From Lachnospiraceae bacterium EP-SM-12S-S03 (GTDB lineage: Bacteria; Bacillota; Clostridia; Lachnospirales; Lachnospiraceae): 8,869 nt of DNA. The DNA is taken from positions 1 to 8,869 of the forward strand of contig JAJBSL010000047.1 of NCBI GenBank assembly GCA_020540725.1, written 5' to 3'. Position numbers and translations under genes: made by a program. Below are positions 1 through 6,301 of the stretch, piece after piece. The notes beneath the pieces were generated by a model. The model saw only the letters and a list, made by a program, of their open reading frames with translations, searched no databases and was not told where the DNA came from. The first letter of the stretch is position 1. The number at the start of each line of letters is the position of its first letter.

Positions 1-23
1 CTGTTTTTTATTATAGAAAACAG
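1..23. repeat. AT-rich inverted repeat
   Basis: CTGTTTT (1-7) and AAAACAG (17-23) are perfect 7-base inverted arms around a 9-base AT-rich loop. It directly adjoins the larger hairpin at 24-69 and may be part of the same transcription stop, because a minus-strand transcript would read through 24-69 first. It is short and AT-rich, so chance is possible. Confidence 0.35.
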
Positions 24-69
24 AAAATCGCTATGCCACAGCCTTGGCAGGCCATCGCGCAGCGATTTT
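24..69 (-). terminator. Probable terminator of the DUF3795-like gene
   Basis: AAAATCGCT (24-32) and AGCGATTTT (61-69) form a perfect 9-base stem. Inside it TGCCA (34-38) and TGGCA (45-49) can form a second small stem. Read on the minus strand, the stem is followed by a T-rich stretch (TTTTCTGTTTTC), as in an intrinsic terminator. It lies 47 bases beyond the stop codon of the minus-strand gene at 116-490. The loop is long for a simple terminator and GC-rich compared with the DNA around it, so another structured element is possible. Confidence 0.45.
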
Positions 70-115
70 GTTCAATTCAAATTTTCTTAACTCTTTTAAT
101 TCGACAATCTGGAAG

Positions 116-490
116 TTATCGCACTCCTGTCAATATAAAATCCATTAACTGTTCTACATCATCAAAATCATCATAATCCCCGTTTATGCCATTTCTGTGA
201 TACACAATTCCGTTCTTCTCATTTCTCTCTAAACAGTCCAAGAGCTTTTCTTCCCCATACTTTTTAGCAAATAAGGTAAATGCGTACGGTTTGATTTTGC
301 TTAATAGTCCTTTCCTGCAATTTTCTTCACACTCATAACAATGTGTCAGTCCCTTTGTAATCGAACATTTTTTGTTCTCACAAATATCATTATCTGGACA
401 ACCATTTGAGCCACAGCCATTACAATCAGCTTTTTCTGTGCATAAACAACATGCAAGACCACATCTAGCAATTCCTAATTCTCGTTTCAT
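116..490 (-). CDS. Cysteine-rich DUF3795-like protein
   Basis: This encodes a 124-residue soluble protein with no signal peptide or membrane segment. The N-terminal half carries twelve cysteines (residues 10, 14, 15, 17, 23, 26, 31, 37, 42, 51, 54, 58) in CxxC-like spacing, which suggests zinc or iron-sulfur binding. The C-terminal half is cysteine-free, with a PYAFTLFAKKYGEEKLLDCL-type helix and an acidic tail. The overall pattern matches remembered Clostridia DUF3795 proteins, whose biochemical function is unknown. I chose ATG at 490 because GGAGG lies five bases upstream; a GTG at 502 is also in frame but lacks a comparable ribosome site. The gene has its own promoter (530-557), sits behind the recombinase operon's terminator, and is probably monocistronic. 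It could be element cargo or the neighbouring chromosome. Confidence 0.8.
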   Translation of the reverse strand: MKRELGIARCGLACCLCTEKADCNGCGSNGCPDNDICENKKCSITKGLTHCYECEENCRKGLLSKIKPYAFTLFAKKYGEEKLLDCLERNEKNGIVYHRNGINGDYDDFDDVEQLMDFILTGVR

Positions 491-529
491 AAGTACCTCC
501 ACAACTTCTAATTTATCTCTTTATATACA

Positions 530-557
530 ATTATACATCTGTTAATCTCCTTGTAAA
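530..557 (-). promoter_or_regulatory. Sigma-A-type promoter for the DUF3795-like gene
   Basis: On the minus strand TTTACA (557-552) and a perfect TATAAT (535-530) are separated by 16 bases, about 40 bases upstream of the ATG at 490. The -35 box begins just after the hairpin at 559-591, so this gene appears insulated from the recombinase operon and independently transcribed. Confidence 0.7.
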
Positions 558-558
558 G

Positions 559-591
559 TGAAAAGCAAGCCGTTTTCAGACTTGCTTTTCA
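559..591 (-). terminator. Hairpin terminator of the recombinase operon
   Basis: TGAAAAGCAAG (559-569) and CTTGCTTTTCA (581-591) form a perfect 11-base stem with an 11-base loop, 42 bases beyond the stop codon of the third recombinase gene. Stem GC content is modest and the T-run after the stem on the minus strand (CTTTTCACTTT) is interrupted, so termination may be only partly efficient. It is close to symmetrical and could work in either direction. Confidence 0.6.
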
Positions 592-632
592 TCATGCTTT
601 ATTCCCTATCATTTCCCCCTGCTATCCCATAG

Positions 633-2180
633 CTATTCTTTTCCATCACTAAAGTTCCAGATAATCTCCATATGCTGTTCATCCCATACATGTATCTTCT
701 TTATGAAAGTATCTACCACCTCTTGGTTTAGTTCATTGATCTTACATTCTTTCCAAATGATATGCGTATCCGGCAGTTCTGCATGAAGCTCTGTCTCCAC
801 TTCTGCCAATCGCATCTCCTGCTCTTGGATTTCACTTTTTATAAAATCTTCCTTTTTCTGCAATTCCTCTCTGAACTCTACATATTCTTCCCTTGAGATT
901 TCCCGCTTTCCATATCTCTCATAAAGTGTGATCTGTTCTTTTCCCACAGCATCTAAGGCTTTTTGAGATTTTTGCAACTTATCCCGCTTCACATGATACT
1001 TCTCTTTTTGTACTTCCTGATACTGACTCCACACTTCTTCCAATTCCATCTGTCTGCGGATTTCCTTTTGCAAAGCAGATAAAAGAATCTGTTCCAAAAA
1101 GAATACATTGACTTGGCTCACACAATTCTCATCACCTGTCGTATAACGTTCATTACAATAAAAATAAGGATTTTTTGCTTTACGATAACGCAAAGCCTTA
1201 CCACACTCTCCGCATACAACCTTTCCCATCAGAATATGTGCTTTTTGTGGCTGATAAGGTTTCGATCTTCCCCTCGTCTGCTGTACTGCATCAAATATTT
1301 CCCGTTCGACGATTGGTTCATGATGATTATAAGTAATCTTCCATTCACTTCTTGGTTTTAAGTGATTTTTTCCTCCAACCTTATCCTTCTTATATTTTCC
1401 ATATACCACATCTCCCGCATAAAAATAATTTTTCAGTATCGTACAAATTGTTGTATGCTGCCATGAAAATTCCTTGCCAACTGGCTTCCGGTGTGTTGCT
1501 CCTCTCTCTATCAGATATTCCACAGGTGTTTTTACCTTTTCTTTATGAAACTTCTTTGCAATGTCCACTGAAGTATATCCTTCTAATGTCAGTCGAAAAA
1601 TTTCCCGGACAACCGCTGCCTCTTCTTCTACAATCTCCACTTGATTTCTGTCATCCGCTTTTTTGCGATATCCAAAGGGACAGTTCCCGCTGCAATAAAT
1701 CCCCCGTTCTTTTTTAGAATGTAGGGAAGAAGTCACCTTTACCGACAAATCCTTGGAATAGAGATCATTGACCAGCGTTTTAAATGCCAGATTCATCCCA
1801 ATCGTTTTTTTAGTGACAGCTTCACTATCATAATGGTCATTCACAGAGATAAAGCGGATTCCTAAAAATGGGAAAATCTGTTCTACATAGGAACCTGTTT
1901 CTACATAGTCTCTGGCAAAACGTGAAAAATCTTTTACGATAATACAATCTACTTTTTTCTGCCGGGCAGCGGCTAATAATTCCTGCATTGCAGGTCTGTC
2001 CATACTGGCTCCGCTGTAACCATCATCCACAAATTCTAAAATCTCATAATTTTCAAAATTTCGCTCAATATATCCTCTTAACAACAAACGCTGATAAGAA
2101 ATGCTGTTACTCTCCTGTGTATTCCAGTCATCTTCCTTGGACAATCGCAGATACATTGCTATCTTCAGTCTATTTTTCAT
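633..2180 (-). CDS. Large serine recombinase, third of triplet
   Basis: A 515-residue site-specific recombinase expected to join or separate the element ends through a covalent serine-DNA intermediate. The N-terminal resolvase domain (about 1-150) has the catalytic YLRLS motif (Ser14), the GYSG segment with Arg62, and VKDFSRFARDY with Arg87 and Arg90. A recombinase DNA-binding domain follows (about 160-300), then a zinc ribbon (Cys323, Cys326, Cys342, Cys353), a coiled coil at about 365-470 and a short C-terminal tail. This is the usual large-serine-integrase architecture at normal length. ATG at 2180 has GGGAGGA seven bases upstream and overlaps the end of the preceding recombinase gene by 11 bases, so translation is coupled. 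It is last in the operon. Around the active site it resembles the second recombinase more than the first (shared IFPFLG-RFI segment). Which of the three catalyses the reaction cannot be read from sequence. Confidence 0.93.
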   Translation of the reverse strand: MKNRLKIAMYLRLSKEDDWNTQESNSISYQRLLLRGYIERNFENYEILEFVDDGYSGASMDRPAMQELLAAARQKKVDCIIVKDFSRFARDYVETGSYVEQIFPFLGIRFISVNDHYDSEAVTKKTIGMNLAFKTLVNDLYSKDLSVKVTSSLHSKKERGIYCSGNCPFGYRKKADDRNQVEIVEEEAAVVREIFRLTLEGYTSVDIAKKFHKEKVKTPVEYLIERGATHRKPVGKEFSWQHTTICTILKNYFYAGDVVYGKYKKDKVGGKNHLKPRSEWKITYNHHEPIVEREIFDAVQQTRGRSKPYQPQKAHILMGKVVCGECGKALRYRKAKNPYFYCNERYTTGDENCVSQVNVFFLEQILLSALQKEIRRQMELEEVWSQYQEVQKEKYHVKRDKLQKSQKALDAVGKEQITLYERYGKREISREEYVEFREELQKKEDFIKSEIQEQEMRLAEVETELHAELPDTHIIWKECKINELNQEVVDTFIKKIHVWDEQHMEIIWNFSDGKE

Positions 2181-3822
2181 CGTCTGTTCCTCCCATCACC
2201 TTCGCAAACTCATCATTCCACTTCCAGATGATCTCTACCCGTTTTCCACGATACACATAAATTTTCTCTATCAGGTTTTTGACCAGTTCCGCATTTAGTT
2301 CGGCACAGCTTTTGTACTTCACAATGGTACGGAGAAATTGATTCTGCTTATCTACCATTCTGTCAAGGGAAGAATACTCTGTATGTAAATCACGTAATGT
2401 CTGCCGATCCTGTTCCTTTTTTTCTTCCAACTTCTTCTTTGTTTCCAGAAATTGTACCTGTGAAATGCTCCCGTTTCGATACTCCAGATAATAGGAACTG
2501 ATCTTCCTGTCAGCACCATCCACCGATTTTTGCAGTTCATCCTGTGCTTTCTGTATCTGTTCTTTTCGTTTTTCTCCTGCCTCTTTATTAAATTCCATCA
2601 GTTTTTTCATTTGTGTACTGCTTAAAAGAAACTCTTTTTTCAGCAGATGAAGGATCACTTTCTGAATCTGAAGAAATGTAATCTGTTCATTTTCACATTT
2701 TTCTTCATCAATCCGTTTACTATTCGGACAGCTATAAAATACAAATGTTTTTACTTCTTTATAAGAAACCTTTCTCTCCGTCACCATACGGCTTAACTTA
2801 TGTCCGCACTCACCACAATACAAAACCCCACGGAAGATATCTTCCATCGTATCCTTTCTAAGTGGTCTGCGGTTTTGTATTTTAATATTTTCTTCTATCC
2901 TTTCCCATACCCGATAAAACACTTCTTCCGAAACCAGAGGTTCGTGGGTATGCTCCGCTGTAATCTGTTCTTTCATGTGCTTACCGGACTGCACAAGATT
3001 CCCTATGTAGGCATCGTTGGTTAATAAAAACCGGATCGATTCTCTTTCCCACTGTCTTAACTGCTGCCCCTCCTGCTGATAAACCATTTTGTATTTTTTA
3101 TAATCGCTTGGACGATGAATCTTTTGCTCATACAGCCATTTTGCAAGAGATACAAATGTCTCCCCGGAAGCATATCGGTTAAAGATTTCCTTGACAATCT
3201 CACTGGTCACAGGTTCCGGCACTAAAGTCCGTTTCCCGTCTATCTTTTCGATTTGAAAACCATACGGTGGAATGCTCCCCAGATATTCTCCCTGTTTCAT
3301 CTTTGCCTGTTTACTTGCTGTGACCTTTTCTGCAATGTCCCTTGCATACAGCTCATTGGCAATATTTTTCAAATGCATGGAAAGCGCTTCGTTGCAGTCC
3401 GCCTGTTTGATGCTGTCATACTGATCTGTAATGGCAATAAAACGAACGCCTAAAAACGGAAAAATCTTCTCTACAAAATTTCCTGTCTCAATATAATTTC
3501 TTCCAAACCGGGAAAAATCTTTTACAATGATACAGTTGATCAATCCATCTCTCACATCTTGCATGAGCCGTTCAAAATCACTCCGCTGAAAATTTGTCCC
3601 GGTAGCTCCCAAATCTGAATAGCAGTCATACAGCGTAATCTCTGTGTGGGATTTTAAATATTCCTTTGCCATCTCAATCTGCGTTTCAATGGAGATTTCT
3701 TTCCCGTCATGATTATCCACAGATAATCTTGCATAAATACCTGCCATGTATGTTTTCACTGATACATTTTCTTGCAGTGATTGGCTTTCTAACCGAACCT
3801 TACGTTTGGATGTTCTTGCCAT
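2170..3822 (-). CDS. Large serine recombinase, second of triplet
   Basis: A 550-residue serine recombinase. A basic N-terminal extension of about 25 residues precedes the resolvase domain. Catalytic Ser34 lies in YARLS, and Arg80, Arg105 and Arg108 occupy the other catalytic positions (the last two in VKDFSRFGRNY). The usual DDGYSG segment is replaced by SDLGATG, though the arginine that follows is kept, so the active site looks intact but its surroundings are atypical. The recombinase domain spans about 180-320, the zinc ribbon uses Cys336, Cys339, Cys365 and Cys376, and a long coiled coil covers about 380-490. The start codon directly abuts the previous gene's stop (TAA then ATG, no gap), with a near-perfect GGGAGGTGATC ribosome site inside the end of that gene. 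Expression is therefore tightly coupled. It probably acts with one or both partner recombinases; sequence alone does not show how. Confidence 0.93.
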   Translation of the reverse strand: MARTSKRKVRLESQSLQENVSVKTYMAGIYARLSVDNHDGKEISIETQIEMAKEYLKSHTEITLYDCYSDLGATGTNFQRSDFERLMQDVRDGLINCIIVKDFSRFGRNYIETGNFVEKIFPFLGVRFIAITDQYDSIKQADCNEALSMHLKNIANELYARDIAEKVTASKQAKMKQGEYLGSIPPYGFQIEKIDGKRTLVPEPVTSEIVKEIFNRYASGETFVSLAKWLYEQKIHRPSDYKKYKMVYQQEGQQLRQWERESIRFLLTNDAYIGNLVQSGKHMKEQITAEHTHEPLVSEEVFYRVWERIEENIKIQNRRPLRKDTMEDIFRGVLYCGECGHKLSRMVTERKVSYKEVKTFVFYSCPNSKRIDEEKCENEQITFLQIQKVILHLLKKEFLLSSTQMKKLMEFNKEAGEKRKEQIQKAQDELQKSVDGADRKISSYYLEYRNGSISQVQFLETKKKLEEKKEQDRQTLRDLHTEYSSLDRMVDKQNQFLRTIVKYKSCAELNAELVKNLIEKIYVYRGKRVEIIWKWNDEFAKVMGGTDDEK

Positions 3823-5481
3823 TTAGATCACCTCCCTCACGACTTCCGATTGGGAAGAAAGAAATTCTGACAACACCAACATTTTTTCCATTTCTTCCTG
3901 ACAGCAAAACTGTACCAATACTTTTTTCTCCTCGTACACTTCTATTTTGTCTACAAAGGCTAATAGGGTATCCCTATCTAATGTGGTAATCTGCATGGTC
4001 TCTTTCAGGCGTTCCAGCTTCACACCGGACTGCACTCCATTGTAAAACAGTTTCTTTAGCATATCCTCCTGTCTTGTCAACGCTTTCTCTGTTTCTACAT
4101 ACTGCTTTTCATAGATTGCGCTAAAATTCTTAAAGTCTGTCTGTGTGATGATTCCCGTTTTCAAATCTTCATAAAGTCCCGCCCGCAGCTCCAGATATTT
4201 TTCCTGCTCATTCCTTAATCGAGTAATCTCTTTATCAAATCCGACCACATCCTCAAAATTCATTTCCTTTGTCTGGAGATACTGCATCTGCCGATTTACA
4301 TCAATCAGAAGTTCAACCTGCGACTGTATGATCCGGAATACCACTTTTTTCAAATCTGCTTCTGAAATACTGTGTCTGCTGCACCCCTCACTCCGATTTC
4401 TCGTCGAACAGATATAATATATTTTTTCCGTTCCCTTATATCGGTTCATTCGACGAACCATCGGCTCTTTACAATCTCCGCAAAACAGAAGTCCCGAAAA
4501 CATGTGCGCTTTTTCTTTTCCCTTCCCGGCTCTGGTATCGACTTTTAAAAGCCGCTGCACATTTTGGTAATCCTCTTTGGAAACGATTGCCTCATGTGTG
4601 CCTTCCACCTTAAACCACTCAGACTCTGGCTTTTCTAAAATCTTATCTACCTTATAATTGACTTTCTCCCGTTTTCCCTGTACCATCGTCCCGGTGTAAA
4701 TCTCATTCGTTAAAATACGCTTTACCGCCACCGCAGACCATTTGGATACGATTCCTGCATGAAATCCTGTGGCATAATGCTCTCCGTGGGATTTCTTATA
4801 TTCCAATGGAGAGAAGATTCCATTCTCATTCAAGCGTTTCGCAATGGCAAGGTTGCTCATGCCGTCCAGTTTCCATGTAAAAATATTTTTCACAATCTTT
4901 GCTGCATATTCATCTATGACCAGCTTATTTTTATCTTCATGGTCTTTCTGATATCCATAGACTGCAAATGCCCCGATAAATTTTCCTTTCTCCCGTTTTA
5001 TTTTCTGATGTGATTTTACTTTTTCTGAAATATCCTGACAGTAGGAATCATTCACAAAGTTTTTGACCGGAATCACAAGAGATGTGGTACTCTGGTCCGC
5101 AGTCAGACTATCATAATGATCTGTGATCGCAATAAAACGCACAGAAAAAGCCGGGAAGGTCTTTTGAATGAACCGCCCGGCTTCAATATAATCTCGTCCA
5201 AATCTGGATAAATCTTTTACAACGACACAATTTACATTTCCATTTTCAATGTCCGCCATCATTCTTTTAAAATCTGGTCGGTCAAAGTTGGCTCCCGAAT
5301 ATCCATCATCAATATAAATATCGAATAACTCCATATCCGGCTGTTCTCTTACAAAGGAACGTGCCAGCTCACGTTGGGATGAAATACTGTCGCTTTCTCG
5401 TTTTGCGCTGCCATCAATATCTTCATCATCCCTCGACAAACGAAGATAGATCGCAGTATGGTAACATACATTTTTCTGCAT
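3823..5481 (-). CDS. Large serine recombinase, first of triplet
   Basis: A 552-residue serine recombinase of the TnpX/TndX-like large-integrase type. The resolvase domain (about 5-155) has Ser16 in YLRLS, a canonical DDGYSG segment with Arg68, and VKDLSRFGRDY with Arg93 and Arg96. The recombinase domain follows at about 165-310, then a zinc ribbon (Cys334, Cys337, Cys358, Cys367) and a coiled coil at about 375-465. The tail after residue 500 is longer than in the third recombinase. ATG at 5481 is preceded by AGGAGGA at good spacing. It lies 148 bases behind the DUF6870-like gene, with no terminator or convincing promoter between them, so it is probably in that operon. Its active-site region is the most canonical of the three, making it a reasonable candidate for the main integrase, but that is inference. 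Confidence 0.94.
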   Translation of the reverse strand: MQKNVCYHTAIYLRLSRDDEDIDGSAKRESDSISSQRELARSFVREQPDMELFDIYIDDGYSGANFDRPDFKRMMADIENGNVNCVVVKDLSRFGRDYIEAGRFIQKTFPAFSVRFIAITDHYDSLTADQSTTSLVIPVKNFVNDSYCQDISEKVKSHQKIKREKGKFIGAFAVYGYQKDHEDKNKLVIDEYAAKIVKNIFTWKLDGMSNLAIAKRLNENGIFSPLEYKKSHGEHYATGFHAGIVSKWSAVAVKRILTNEIYTGTMVQGKREKVNYKVDKILEKPESEWFKVEGTHEAIVSKEDYQNVQRLLKVDTRAGKGKEKAHMFSGLLFCGDCKEPMVRRMNRYKGTEKIYYICSTRNRSEGCSRHSISEADLKKVVFRIIQSQVELLIDVNRQMQYLQTKEMNFEDVVGFDKEITRLRNEQEKYLELRAGLYEDLKTGIITQTDFKNFSAIYEKQYVETEKALTRQEDMLKKLFYNGVQSGVKLERLKETMQITTLDRDTLLAFVDKIEVYEEKKVLVQFCCQEEMEKMLVLSEFLSSQSEVVREVI

Positions 5482-5629
5482 TTTGCTTCCTCCTGATTTT
5501 ACTATTTTGATTTCAGTCAGTCGAACCTGTCCTACGAGATTCTTTCTTATAGTAATTTCAGGATTTCACTGTTTTGTCCTGCATCTAAATTACCATGACA
5601 TCCTGATATTGTAAAGAGCAAATTCAACT

Positions 5630-5899
5630 TTAATATTTCGTTTCTGCAATTTTTGAAATATACTGTTTCATCCGATCATTCAGAGTCTCTTTACAGTCAG
5701 AATATCCAATCTTCACAACATACTCACCCACCCGGACAAGATACGGGTTATGTACCTGTTCCACATACTCTTTTACTCTTTTTTGTACTGACTGTTTCGT
5801 ATCAATCTCAATTTCACTAATATCCACAAGCTCATCTGGATTTACTTCTTTTATATTTACACGCTTCAATTCCTGCAAAGTTTTCCCATCCAAAAGCAT
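5630..5899 (-). CDS. Small DUF6870-like protein
   Basis: An 89-residue soluble protein. It has a charged N-terminal half (LQELKRVNIKEVNPDELVDI, residues 9-28), a helix rich in Lys, Val and Glu (36-49), a conserved-looking NPYLVRVGEYVVKIGYSD core (51-68) and a C-terminal ETLNDRMKQYI helix (71-81). This pattern matches my memory of the DUF6870 family, found next to recombinase genes in mobile elements of Clostridia; its function is not known to me. It has no helix-turn-helix, cysteine cluster or membrane segment. ATG at 5899 follows a purine-rich GGAAGGGGG site five bases away. It is the first gene behind the promoter at 5945-5972 and upstream of the recombinase triplet, so a role as accessory or regulator of recombination is possible but unproven. 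Confidence 0.8.
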   Translation of the reverse strand: MLLDGKTLQELKRVNIKEVNPDELVDISEIEIDTKQSVQKRVKEYVEQVHNPYLVRVGEYVVKIGYSDCKETLNDRMKQYISKIAETKY

Positions 5900-5944
5900 A
5901 ACCCCCTTCCTATTTGAGATTCTATGCGTCCAGAAACTTGTCTC

Positions 5945-5972
5945 ATTCTAAAAAACATTTTTCATTTTTCAA
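5945..5972 (-). promoter_or_regulatory. Promoter for the DUF6870-recombinase operon
   Basis: On the minus strand TTGAAA (5972-5967) and TAGAAT (5950-5945) are spaced 16 bases apart, five of six matches to consensus in each box. The -10 box lies 45 bases upstream of the ATG at 5899. It sits just beyond the minus-strand terminator at about 6005-6050, so transcription of the recombinase operon seems to begin here rather than by read-through from the mobilization region. Confidence 0.65.
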
Positions 5973-6004
5973 GGTTCATCCTTACATAAACCCAATCCCA
6001 GCGC

Positions 6005-6050
6005 ATGAAAAAAACAAGCATCGAAAAGATTTTCTTTTTTCTGCTTGTTT
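6005..6050 (-). terminator. Minus-strand intrinsic terminator upstream of the recombinase promoter
   Basis: AAACAAGCA (6012-6020) and TGCTTGTTT (6042-6050) form a perfect 9-base stem, with a smaller GAAAA/TTTTC stem inside the loop. Read on the minus strand, the second arm runs directly into a seven-T tract and then C, a typical intrinsic terminator ending. On the plus strand no T-run follows. No convincing gene lies just upstream on the minus strand, so it may end an antisense or non-coding transcript from the oriT-like region or insulate the recombinase promoter. Confidence 0.6.
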
Positions 6051-6063
6051 CTTAACCTCCCCC

Positions 6064-6131
6064 AAACAGGGTTATTGAAGGGGAAAAACATTTCAGAGCA
6101 AGATTCGCCTATGTCCGACAATAACCCGTTT
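6064..6131. repeat. Long inverted repeat in oriT-like region
   Basis: GGGTTATTG (6069-6077) pairs perfectly with CAATAACCC (6119-6127). Skipping one unpaired A at 6068, AAAC (6064-6067) continues the pairing with GTTT (6128-6131), giving a 13-base-pair stem around a 41-base interior. The separation is too long for a terminator and suits a relaxosome binding site or a structured RNA. Confidence 0.6.
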
Positions 6132-6160
6132 CCGGTTTTTTGCAGACTTGGCATTTCTTG

Positions 6161-6180
6161 ATGGGGATTTCGCTCCCCAT
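6161..6180. repeat. Small GC-rich hairpin in oriT-like region
   Basis: ATGGGGA (6161-6167) and TCCCCAT (6174-6180) are perfect 7-base arms around the 6-base loop TTTCGC. No T-run follows on either strand, so this is unlikely to be a terminator. Its compact form resembles hairpins near nick sites in other origins of transfer. Confidence 0.55.
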
Positions 6181-6193
6181 TCCCTCGATATAA

Positions 6194-6218
6194 AACCTGC
6201 ACTTAAAACTTGCAGGTT
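6194..6218. repeat. 8-base inverted repeat upstream of mobC
   Basis: AACCTGCA (6194-6201) and TGCAGGTT (6211-6218) are perfect arms around a 9-base AT-rich loop. On the minus strand the second arm is followed by TTTTATAT, so it could be a weak minus-strand terminator. It could equally be an operator or relaxosome site for the mob operon. Confidence 0.5.
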
Positions 6219-6247
6219 GGCTCTCACAAAAAGTTGTGTTCGCAGCG

Positions 6248-6263
6248 CAATACCGAGGTATTG
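6248..6263. repeat. Near-palindrome just upstream of mobC
   Basis: CAATACC (6248-6254) and GGTATTG (6257-6263) are separated by only two bases, giving a near-perfect 16-base palindrome 39 bases before the mobC start. Ribbon-helix-helix proteins such as MobC commonly bind compact symmetrical sites, so this is a plausible operator or MobC binding site (inference). Confidence 0.5.
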
Positions 6264-6301
6264 ACGATGTGCATACGCACGAAGAAGAAAGGAGGCTTCC
6301 T

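Larger units (their letters stand above)
6061..6301. other. Candidate origin of transfer region (oriT)
   Basis: This non-coding stretch directly upstream of mobC and the relaxase gene holds at least four inverted repeats: a bulged 13-base-pair stem (6064-6131), a GGGGA hairpin (6161-6180), an 8-base stem (6194-6218) and CAATACC/GGTATTG (6248-6263). A short GTGC/GCAC stem also lies at 6269-6280. Origins of transfer for MobC/relaxase systems usually lie just upstream of the mob genes and contain such repeats. I could not recognise a nic site with confidence, so the exact position and the call itself are inferred from context. A TATAAA at 6189-6194 might be a -10 box for mobC, but no good -35 accompanies it. 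Confidence 0.5.

Noticed and set aside
1113..2298. Several plus-strand reading frames opposite the second and third recombinases
   Set aside because: They lie antisense to well-supported recombinase coding sequence, lack ribosome sites and show no protein-family features.
2352..5013. Further reading frames of 62-107 codons inside the first and second recombinase genes, on either strand
   Set aside because: They are shadows of the recombinase genes in other frames, with low-complexity or hydrophobic translations typical of antisense frames.
5482..5629. Separate promoter between the DUF6870-like gene and the first recombinase
   Set aside because: TTTACA with a poor -10, and a TATAAG-like box without a -35, can be found on the minus strand, but neither pair is convincing. 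Read-through from 5945-5972 is simpler.
5976..5986. CATCCTTAC resembling the RP4-type nick consensus
   Set aside because: It lacks the conserved G after CCT and lies under the recombinase promoter, outside the cluster of inverted repeats, so the match is weak.
5969..6202. Minus-strand 77-codon frame in the oriT-like region
   Set aside because: It runs straight through the terminator hairpin and the inverted repeats, overlaps the recombinase promoter and has no convincing ribosome site.
6236..6301. Longer mobC starting at GTG 6236
   Set aside because: The added 22 residues are encoded by the inverted-repeat region, and the ATG at 6302 has a much better ribosome site and matches the usual MobC start.
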